Notes under the pieces: generated by a model
Databases searched by the model: none
The model's input: only the letters and a program-made list of their open reading frames with translations
Told to the model about the DNA's origin: nothing
Program-made: the position numbers and the translations under genes
DNA from: Pseudonocardia kunmingensis
Lineage (GTDB): Bacteria; Actinomycetota; Actinomycetes; Mycobacteriales; Pseudonocardiaceae
Assembly (NCBI RefSeq): GCF_006716445.1
Contig: NZ_VFPA01000007.1
Span: 186,001 to 250,000 of the forward strand
DNA length: 64,000 bases
Direction of reading: 5' to 3'
Part shown: piece by piece, positions 57,846 through 64,000 of the stretch
How the letters are laid out: the number at the start of each line of letters is the position of its first letter
Position numbering within the stretch: the first letter of the stretch is position 1

Positions 57846-59326
57846 GCGGCTCCCTCCTCCGGGACGGGGGTCAGCGCTGTCTGCGTCGGGGGGTCGCTCT
57901 CGGCGAGCCATGTGCAGATGCCGCGCACCGCGTCGCCGCAGCTCCCGCAGCCGGTGGTGGCGCGGGTGGCCCGGGCGAGCGCCGGGACGTCGGTGTGCCC
58001 GTCGCGCCACGCCGCGACGAGCGCGCCCTTCGTGACGGAGTTGCAGCGGCACACGACGGCCGCGGCGGGCAGCCGGCCCGGGTCGGCGGTCTCCGGGGCC
58101 CCGGGCAGCGCGCGGCCGAACAGCAGGCCGAGCCGGTCGCTCGGCGCGGGCTGGCCGGTGTCGTAGTACTGGATCATCGAGGCGGCGGCCTCGGGCAGCC
58201 CGATCATCGCGCCGCCGACGACCCGGTCGCCGTGCAGCGCGAGGGTGGCGTAGCGGCCGCCGTGCGGGTCGGCGAAGCGCAGCACCTCGGCGCCGTCCGC
58301 GCCGTCCACGCCGTCCACGCCGAACACGGCCGGGTCGCCGACGGTGGCGAGGTCGACGTCGCGCGCCTTGAGCCGGGTGACCGCGCGGGTGCCGCCGTAG
58401 CGGGCGGCCGGGTCGGTGCCGGTCAGCAGGTCGGCCAGTACCGCGGCCTGCTCCCAGCCCGGCTGCACGAGGCCGGCGGGGGTGCCGGGGTGCTGGGCGC
58501 AGTCGCCGATCGCGTGCACCCGGTCGTCGGAGGTGGCGAGTCGGTCGTCCACCAGCACGCCGCGGTCGACCGCGATGCCCGTGTCCGCGGCCAGGCCGGC
58601 CTCGGCCCGCACACCTGCGGAGACGACCAGCGCGTCGGCGGCCACGAGCTCGCCGTCGGCGCCGCGCAGCCCGAAGTCCGGCTCCCAGGCGACCGCGGAG
58701 AACCCGAGCCGGACGTCGATGCCCAGCCGGGCCAGCGTCGCGGCGAGCACCTCCCCCGCGCCGGCGTCGAGCTGGCGCTCCATGAGGTGCGAGGCGGGGT
58801 GCACGACCGTGACGCGCACGCCGCGACCGGCCAGCCCGCGCGCGGCCTCGCAGCCGAGCAACCCGCCGCCGAGCACCGCGAACCGGGCGCCGGGACGGGC
58901 CAGGGCGAGGATGCGCTCGCAGTCGTCGAGATCGCGGAAGGTGACGACCCGCTCGTCGGCGAGGCCCTCGAGCGGCGGCAGCCACGCCCGGCTGCCGGTG
59001 GCCAGCACCAGCTCGTCGTAGCGCTCGGTCGTGCCGTCCGAGCAGCGCACCACCCGCGCGGCCCGGTCGATCGCGGTGACCGCGACGCCGGTCCGCAGGT
59101 CCACGCGGTGGCGCGCGGCCCAGCCCGGCGGGTGCAGCGCCGTGGCCTGCGCCGTCAGCCCGCCGCCCAGCACGGTGGACAGCAGCACCCGGTTGTACGC
59201 CGGACGCGGCTCGGCCCCGAGGACGGTGAGGCGCACGCGCCTGCCGTCCGGGTCCCGGCGCCGCACCTCCTCGGCGAACCGGGCACCCACCATCCCGTGC
59301 CCCGCGACCACGACCCGTCTGCTCAC
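57842..59326 (-). CDS. FAD-dependent NAD(P)H oxidoreductase with BFD domain, nitrite/nitrate assimilation
   Basis: The 494-residue protein from GTG 59326 begins VVVAGHGMVGARFAEEVRRR and reads RFAVLGGGLLGCEAARGLAG, two dinucleotide-binding motifs, and ends in a [2Fe-2S]-binding BFD domain (VVCRCNSVTKGALVAAWRDG ... TTGCGSCGD, about 423-470). It resembles the N-terminal half of NirB and the NasB electron-transfer subunit of nitrate reductase. A GVDGVDGADGAE repeat comes from 9-base direct repeats near 58300. It is the first gene of the five-gene operon and may feed electrons to NirBD or to a nitrate reductase elsewhere. Confidence 0.88.
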   Translation of the reverse strand: MSRRVVVAGHGMVGARFAEEVRRRDPDGRRVRLTVLGAEPRPAYNRVLLSTVLGGGLTAQATALHPPGWAARHRVDLRTGVAVTAIDRAARVVRCSDGTTERYDELVLATGSRAWLPPLEGLADERVVTFRDLDDCERILALARPGARFAVLGGGLLGCEAARGLAGRGVRVTVVHPASHLMERQLDAGAGEVLAATLARLGIDVRLGFSAVAWEPDFGLRGADGELVAADALVVSAGVRAEAGLAADTGIAVDRGVLVDDRLATSDDRVHAIGDCAQHPGTPAGLVQPGWEQAAVLADLLTGTDPAARYGGTRAVTRLKARDVDLATVGDPAVFGVDGVDGADGAEVLRFADPHGGRYATLALHGDRVVGGAMIGLPEAAASMIQYYDTGQPAPSDRLGLLFGRALPGAPETADPGRLPAAAVVCRCNSVTKGALVAAWRDGHTDVPALARATRATTGCGSCGDAVRGICTWLAESDPPTQTALTPVPEEGAA

Positions 59327-59371
59327 GGCGACCGACGGTAGGTAGCCGGAGTTACGACGGTGGGGCCCTCC

Positions 59372-59387
59372 GTGACGGGAAGGTAAC
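59372..59387 (-). promoter_or_regulatory. Candidate GlnR/NnaR box upstream of the nitrite operon
   Basis: On the reverse strand GTTAC-n6-GTCAC lies 46 bases before the first start codon of the operon, with a further GTAAC at 59355. Actinobacterial GlnR sites follow gTnAC-n6-GaAAC. The first half fits exactly and the second half loosely. NnaR-type regulators act with GlnR on such promoters. Confidence 0.45.
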
Positions 59388-59522
59388 GCCACTCGCACAT
59401 CACCGGGCCCTCGCGGTGAGGCCGCAGGGACGCACCGCTACCCCGAGCGGCGTACCGCGCACCACCAACGGCTGACATGATTGCCGTGCTTCGGGTTATC
59501 CGATGGGGGGCAGCGGTCGCAG

Positions 59523-60056
59523 ATGGACAGGGACGCGGAATCAGCGGCACGTCGGGGAAATGAGCGGGGTTCCGTTCCCGACCGGCAGATCGGTGTGCTG
59601 GTCCGTGCCGTGGTCGAACGGGCCGCGCCCGAGGAGATCCCGATGGTGGACGGGCTGAGCGAGATGGGCGACAGGGCCGCCGTCGAGCTGTTGTCGAAAG
59701 CGGGCCCGCGGGACGAGCGGCTCGGGTTCGGCTGGACGGACGTCGCGGTCCTCGTCACCCCCGTGCTGTACATCGCGCTCGACCAGGCCGTTCGGAAGCT
59801 GGTGGACGACTCGATCGACGGTGCGCGCCGCGGCGTGCTCCGTCGGCTCCGGTCGACGGTGCAGCGCCGGACCGACGGACCGGGCCTCCCGCAGCTGTCC
59901 GACGCCCAGATCGCGGAGATCCGCGACCAGGTGACGGTCCTCGCCGTGGAACGGGGGGTGCCGGGCGACAAGGTCGAGCGGGTCCGCGAGGCCGTCGTCG
60001 AGGTTCTCTCCGGTCGCGACGGGGAGGGTTCGGCCGGGCCGCCACCGACCGGCTGA
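59523..60056 (+). CDS. Hypothetical protein coupled to the M48 membrane protease
   Basis: From ATG 59523 the product is 177 residues. Residues about 50-72 hold a weakly hydrophobic helix (WTDVAVLVTPVLYIALDQAV), followed by an Arg-rich helix (DGARRGVLRRLRSTVQRR) and the helix LSDAQIAEIRDQVTVLAVE. An upstream in-frame GTG at 59481 is possible; neither start has a clear ribosome site. The stop TGA shares one base with the ATG of the protease gene (TGATG), so the two are translated together. I recognise no family. Confidence 0.65.
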   Translation: MDRDAESAARRGNERGSVPDRQIGVLVRAVVERAAPEEIPMVDGLSEMGDRAAVELLSKAGPRDERLGFGWTDVAVLVTPVLYIALDQAVRKLVDDSIDGARRGVLRRLRSTVQRRTDGPGLPQLSDAQIAEIRDQVTVLAVERGVPGDKVERVREAVVEVLSGRDGEGSAGPPPTG

Positions 60057-62797
60057 TGCCGCCACGCCTTCCCCCGTCGCCGCCCTCGCCCGTTCACGCA
60101 CTCGGCTCGGGAACCGGGCTGCGTTTCGTCCTGCTGATGGTGCTGGTCGTCGCGAGCACCGTCGCGATGATGTCCGAGCACATCGTGCTGCGGCGCTTGC
60201 TCGGCGATCCGAACAACGACTCCGCGGGATGCAACCTCGCCGCCGGATACGACCCCGCCGGGGACTACTGGGGAAACGTCGCCGCCCTGGCCGGCAGGAA
60301 TGCGGATGCGCTGGAGTCGTGCGTCCAACCGTTCCGGACGCCGTGGTGGGCGCCGTTCGTCGTGATCGCAGCGGTCTTCGCACTCGCGGCCGCGCTCTGC
60401 TGGATCATGCCGCTCTGGCGGGTCCGACGCCGCCGCCTGCGCCCGCTCGCCCCGTCCTCCGAGACGGGTGCCGCCGTTCACGACCTCGCCGCGCGGGTCG
60501 GCGTCCCGTCGGTCCACGTCGTCGCCGACTGGGCGTCCTCGTCGATCAACGCGGTCGCGTTCGGCCGTCCGGGTCGTACGTGGGTCTCGCTCCCGGGCGG
60601 TCTCCTCGTCACCAGGGCCACCCATCCCGACCGCTTCGTCGCGATCGTCCTGCACGAACTCGCGCACGTGCGCTACCGCGACGCGGGGATCACCTACGCG
60701 ACGATCGCGCTCTGGCGGGTGTTCGCGCTGACGATGCTCGTCCCGTACCTGGCCTTCTACGCCGACCTGATCGTGACGGGCCAGTTCTTCCTGACCGACG
60801 ACCCCCATCAGGTCTTCCTCGCGACGTCCGGTCCGGCCTACGCACGGTCGCTGGCGATGGGCCTGTTCACGGCGCTGCTCGTCTACCTGTCCCGGTCGGA
60901 CATCCTCCGGACCCGCGAGCTCTACGCGGACCGGCGCGCGGTCGACTGGGGTGCCGCGCGCGCAGTGTGGGACGTGGAGGCGCCCAGGTCGGCCCGATCA
61001 CGGCGCGCGCTGCACCCGATCGCCTCGGCGGCATCCGCCCTCCTCGCCACGCACCCGAGCTGGGCGCAGCGGGCGCGCGCGCTCGGGGACCCCCTCGTCC
61101 TCCTCCGGGTCCCGGCGCTGCCGACCTTCCTCACCGGCGCCGCCGCCGCGCTGATCGACAACCACCTGGAGCTGGTCCCGGGCTGGACGGGCCCGTCGCT
61201 CGGATGGGTCGGCGCGGCTCTCGCCGGGGCACTGATCGCCGGCACCACGTGCCTCACCCTGTGGCGGCGGACCGCACTCGCGATGACCGTCGGGCGGGAG
61301 ACGCCCTCGGGGGCGGGCACCGGATTCTGGCTCGGCGCCGGGCTGATGACGGGGAGCGTCTTCGTCGGCATCGCGCCGCAGCGCGACATGTGGCTCGCCA
61401 CGGCGCCGTGGCTGACGCTCCTGCTGGGGCTGCTGGCGTTCGTCGTGACCTGCTGGACCGCCCAATGCGCCCGCCTGCTGCTCGCGGCGGTACCCCCGAG
61501 GTGGGTACGGGTCCCCGCCGCCGCCGGCCTGCTCACCACCGCGGCCGTCCTCGCGTTCTGGCTGAACTGGTGGCGGGCGGGGCCGGACCTGTTCCGGCCG
61601 GAGGTGGCCTCCTACCTGGTCCAGCTCGGCATCCCCGACTTCGGGTCGTTGACCCCGATCGTGATCATGGCGGTGACCGCCGTGGGAACGCTCGGCCCCT
61701 TGCTGGTGTGGTCCACCGCGGCGCTCTGGCTCGTGCCGCTCGCCGCCTGGCTCAGCCCCGCTCCGGAGGTCTGGCTCGCCGCCCACAGCGGGCTGCCGCC
61801 ACTGCGCCGCGTGCTCGGCGCCGGCGGGCTGGCAGCGCTCGTGTCCAGCGTCCTCGCCGGCGCCGTCGTCCTCGCCCCGATCGACCTCTCGGCCTCGGGC
61901 GTCCGGTTCGGCGGAGCGCTCCTGATCGCGCTCCTCGCGGGGCCGCTGGCGGTCGCGACGCTGTCCGCGGCGCTGGCCGGTGCCCGGGCCGGCATGCTCG
62001 TCGGCGCCGTCGTGGCGGGCGTGGGTGTGCTCGTCGGCAGCGTGGCGATCGCGCTCGCACTCACGGGCCTCGGCTGCGTGGCGTCGCTCGTCGGGCCCAC
62101 CACGTGCAGCACGTTCGCGGCGCAGACGTGGCTCTTCGTCGGCTGGGTCGTCCTCCCGTTCCTCACCCCCGGGATCGTCGTGGCGGCGGCGCTGGCGCTC
62201 GTGGCCTCGAGCGCCGCCGGGCTGCTCCGCCGCGGCACGCCCGGGGCCAGGGGCGGCACCGCGCAGGCCCCGATGTCCGCCCGGCCGACCACGCCGCGGG
62301 TCCGACGGCTCGCCGTCGTCGCGGTCGCGGTCCCGGCCATCGGCCTGAGCACGTTGACGAGTACGGCGCCGATCTTCTCGACGGCCGGCCAGGTCGCGGT
62401 GGACCCGACCCAGCCGGTGACGGCCCCGGTCCCGGTCCCGGAGTCGCCGCGGGTCCGGGAAGCCCAGGTCGTCGCGTGGCTGCAGTACGGCGGGCAGGAT
62501 CTGCGCACGACCCTGGTCACCGTGCAACGCGAGCTCGCCGCCGACACCGGCGCCGTCCGCGCCGGGTGCGTGCGCCTCGCCCGGTGGGCCGACGACGCGA
62601 AGGCGTACTTCACCGTTCCCGATCCCGGCCAGCAGCTCCGGTGGGAGCGGGCACAGTCGCTCGCGGGGACCGCGAGCGCGGACTGCCTGGCGGCCCTCAC
62701 CACCCGGGACGGCGCCGCGCTCGAGGCCGCCCTCCGCCGCGCCGACGAGGCCGTCGGGCTCGCGCTCGCGGTCTTCGACCGGCTGGACGCCTGGTGA
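60056..62797 (+). CDS. Large polytopic M48-type metalloprotease
   Basis: The 913-residue protein has an N-terminal membrane helix, an external loop with two Cys, a second helix, and then a cytoplasmic-facing M48-like domain. The zinc motif is HELAHVRYRDAG (His200, Glu201, His204) and the third ligand lies in RELYADRRAVDWG (Glu288). A further about 10 membrane helices follow (about 350-720). The last about 150 residues are soluble, with Pro/Val linker and two Cys. Typical HtpX-type M48 proteins are about 300 residues, so two-thirds of this protein is unexplained. It is co-translated with the 177-residue gene. Confidence 0.8.
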   Translation: MPPRLPPSPPSPVHALGSGTGLRFVLLMVLVVASTVAMMSEHIVLRRLLGDPNNDSAGCNLAAGYDPAGDYWGNVAALAGRNADALESCVQPFRTPWWAPFVVIAAVFALAAALCWIMPLWRVRRRRLRPLAPSSETGAAVHDLAARVGVPSVHVVADWASSSINAVAFGRPGRTWVSLPGGLLVTRATHPDRFVAIVLHELAHVRYRDAGITYATIALWRVFALTMLVPYLAFYADLIVTGQFFLTDDPHQVFLATSGPAYARSLAMGLFTALLVYLSRSDILRTRELYADRRAVDWGAARAVWDVEAPRSARSRRALHPIASAASALLATHPSWAQRARALGDPLVLLRVPALPTFLTGAAAALIDNHLELVPGWTGPSLGWVGAALAGALIAGTTCLTLWRRTALAMTVGRETPSGAGTGFWLGAGLMTGSVFVGIAPQRDMWLATAPWLTLLLGLLAFVVTCWTAQCARLLLAAVPPRWVRVPAAAGLLTTAAVLAFWLNWWRAGPDLFRPEVASYLVQLGIPDFGSLTPIVIMAVTAVGTLGPLLVWSTAALWLVPLAAWLSPAPEVWLAAHSGLPPLRRVLGAGGLAALVSSVLAGAVVLAPIDLSASGVRFGGALLIALLAGPLAVATLSAALAGARAGMLVGAVVAGVGVLVGSVAIALALTGLGCVASLVGPTTCSTFAAQTWLFVGWVVLPFLTPGIVVAAALALVASSAAGLLRRGTPGARGGTAQAPMSARPTTPRVRRLAVVAVAVPAIGLSTLTSTAPIFSTAGQVAVDPTQPVTAPVPVPESPRVREAQVVAWLQYGGQDLRTTLVTVQRELAADTGAVRAGCVRLARWADDAKAYFTVPDPGQQLRWERAQSLAGTASADCLAALTTRDGAALEAALRRADEAVGLALAVFDRLDAW

Positions 62798-62812
62798 CGC
62801 AGCTCGACGCGT

Positions 62813-62834
62813 GACGTACAGTTTTCTGTACGTC
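62813..62834. promoter_or_regulatory. Operator palindrome of the yefM-yoeB unit
   Basis: GACGTACA-GTTTTC-TGTACGTC has perfect eight-base arms and lies 13 bases before the yefM start. YefM antitoxins bind palindromes with TGTAC/GTACA cores to autoregulate their operon. This match to a known operator type supports the start at 62847. Confidence 0.8.
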
Positions 62835-62846
62835 GAGGAGGCGCCG

Positions 62847-63098
62847 ATGAAGACCATGAGCTACAGCGAGTCCCGTGCGCGTTACGCCGAAGTGCTCGAC
62901 TCGGTGGTCGACGACCGCGAGGAGGTCGTGATCACGCGCGCCGGCCACGAACCCGTCGTCATCGTGTCGCTCGAGGACTACGAGTCGCTGAAGGAGACGG
63001 CCTACCTGCTGCGCAGCCCGGAGAACGCACGCCGGCTGCTGGCCTCGATCGAGAGCCTCGAGTCGGGCGAGGGCATCGCCCGGGACAAGGTCGAGTGA
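62847..63098 (+). CDS. yefM: YefM/Phd-type antitoxin
   Basis: The 83-residue protein starts MKTMSYSESRARYAEVLDSV, the DNA-binding Phd fold, and has VVITRAGHEPVVIVSLEDYE, the conserved YefM core. The C-terminal LLRSPENARRLLASIESLES is the toxin-wrapping region, which matches YefM of YoeB pairs. I chose ATG 62847 (GAGGAGG upstream) rather than an earlier in-frame GTG in the operator. It overlaps yoeB by four bases. Confidence 0.93.
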   Translation: MKTMSYSESRARYAEVLDSVVDDREEVVITRAGHEPVVIVSLEDYESLKETAYLLRSPENARRLLASIESLESGEGIARDKVE

Positions 63099-63355
63099 CG
63101 CTCGTCTGGTCGGAAGCAGCCTGGGCGGACTACCTGTGGTGGCAGGCACAGGATCGCCGCGTCCTGCGCCGCATCAACACGCTGCTCGACGACATCACCC
63201 GCAACGGCAACGCGGGGATCGGGAAGCCCGAACCCTTGAAGCACGGCTTCCAGGGTTACTGGTCGCGCCGCGTCACCGACGAGCACCGGATCGTCTACAA
63301 GATCATCGAGGACGAGATCCGCATCGCCGCCTGCCGGTACCGCTACACCCGCTGA
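63095..63355 (+). CDS. yoeB: YoeB-type toxin with His83 replaced by Arg
   Basis: The 86-residue protein aligns without gaps to YoeB numbering. Glu46 (KPEPLKH) and Arg65 (TDEHRIVYKI) are present, as is the WSRRVTDEHR block. At position 83, where E. coli YoeB has the catalytic His (CRYHY), this protein has Arg (CRYRYTR; codon CGC where His would be CAC). YoeB is a ribosome-dependent mRNA endonuclease; this change may reduce or abolish cleavage. GTG start overlaps the yefM stop. Confidence 0.92.
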   Translation: MTLVWSEAAWADYLWWQAQDRRVLRRINTLLDDITRNGNAGIGKPEPLKHGFQGYWSRRVTDEHRIVYKIIEDEIRIAACRYRYTR

Positions 63356-63383
63356 CCGGCCGTCGCCCGATCGGGCAGGTGGC

Positions 63384-64000
63384 TCAGTGCATCGCGGACC
63401 GCCGGTCGTCGTCGATGAGGTCGAGCGTGTCGCCGTAGGCGAGGTGGCGGCCGACGAAGTCGTGCGGGAAGCCCGGCGGGGTGGCGCTCACCTTGTCGAG
63501 CCGTTCCAGCTCGTCGCCGGTGAGCTCGAGGTCGAGGGCGGCGAGACCACCGGAGAGCTGGGCCGCGGTGCGCGCACCGATGATCGGCACGATCGAGGCC
63601 CGGCGCTGCTGGGCGCGCACCCAGCCGATCGCGACCTGCACCGCGCTCACCTCCCGCTGGGCGGCGATCTCGGTGACCACGTCGGCGATGGCGAGGTTCC
63701 GCTCGGTCAGCACCTGGGCCCCGTAGCCCGCGTCGGTGTGGATGCGGGTGCCCTCGGGCCGCGGGCGGTCGGTGCCGTAGCGGCCGGTCAGCAGCCCGCC
63801 GCCGAGCGGCCCCCAGGTCGTGACCGTCAGGCCCAGCTCCCGCGCCATCGGCAGCAGGTCCCGCTCGCAGTCGCGCTCCACGAGGCTGTAGGGCACCTGC
63901 AGCCCGGCGAACCGGGTCCAGCCCCGCAGGTCGGCCAGGACGGTGGCCTGCGCGACCCGCCAGGCCGGGGTGTCCGAGACCCCGACGTAGCGCACCTTCC
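63384..64000 (-). CDS. Aldo/keto reductase, N-terminal part cut by window edge
   Basis: The frame enters from the right edge and ends at 63384, giving about 205 residues of the C-terminal part. RYVGVSDTPAW, LQVPYSLVERDCERDLLPMA and TTWGPLGGGLLTGRYG are aldo/keto reductase blocks, and VAIGWVRAQQRRASIVPIIG is the NADPH-binding segment. The catalytic Tyr/Lys/Asp region lies outside the window. The apparent start at 63995 (GTG) is internal to the family sequence, so the true start is further right. Confidence 0.88.
   Translation of the reverse strand, partial: KVRYVGVSDTPAWRVAQATVLADLRGWTRFAGLQVPYSLVERDCERDLLPMARELGLTVTTWGPLGGGLLTGRYGTDRPRPEGTRIHTDAGYGAQVLTERNLAIADVVTEIAAQREVSAVQVAIGWVRAQQRRASIVPIIGARTAAQLSGGLAALDLELTGDELERLDKVSATPPGFPHDFVGRHLAYGDTLDLIDDDRRSAMH

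Overview
The window is about 64 kb of very GC-rich DNA with GTG/ATG starts, many 4-base gene overlaps and typical actinobacterial genes (WhiB7, mycoredoxin, AdnAB, UvrD2 with HRDC domain, UPF0182, NnaR-type regulator). It most likely comes from an actinomycete of the Pseudonocardia/Saccharopolyspora/Amycolatopsis type. That placement is inferred from gene content, not from a marker search. No rRNA, prophage, transposase, integrase or CRISPR array is visible.

A backbone of genes follows the order I recall for mycobacteria (the Rv3193c to Rv3204 region): UPF0182, PDZ/Lon-type protease, zinc metalloprotease-like DUF2342, ThiF-like protein, ABC1 kinase, WhiB7, UvrD2, mycoredoxin, NudC, K+ channel, AdnB, AdnA, alkyltransferase-like protein. 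Lineage-specific blocks are interleaved: a TetR/quiC pair, an AbiEi-like gene inside a repeat-bounded segment, two M16 proteases, ProA-like and MetE-like enzymes, an MFS pump, a class F sortase with a DUF4142 protein, an aldehyde dehydrogenase, xylABR, a two-component system with a DUF5666-like target, an Hsp20/MerR cluster, and a GH16 lipoprotein placed between adnA and adnB.

Left edge (1-3.4 kb): an MFS gene divergent from a TetR gene with a perfect 20-bp palindrome between them, two coupled fluoride exporters (crcB) under a clear fluoride riboswitch, initiator tRNA-fMet with a palindromic terminator, and a DUF2283 protein. From 3.5 to 21 kb runs the first half of the backbone, including a detailed whiB7 control region (promoter, 57-codon upstream ORF, attenuator). 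From 21 to 44.7 kb lie the mostly accessory metabolic and regulatory blocks. From 44.8 to 53 kb is the DNA end-resection helicase-nuclease AdnAB. From 53.1 to 59.3 kb is a tightly coupled nitrite assimilation operon (NAD(P)H/FAD subunit, nirB, nirD, nnaR-type hemD/wHTH, sirohydrochlorin chelatase). The right edge holds an uncharacterised two-gene unit with a 913-residue membrane M48 protease, a YefM-YoeB toxin-antitoxin pair whose toxin lacks the catalytic His83, and a partial aldo/keto reductase.

The most unusual structural signal is four families of intergenic palindromes, each seen two or three times. Most sit at the ends of convergent genes, several swallow a stop codon, one copy lies inside the xylR reading frame, and two copies bracket the AbiEi-like gene.
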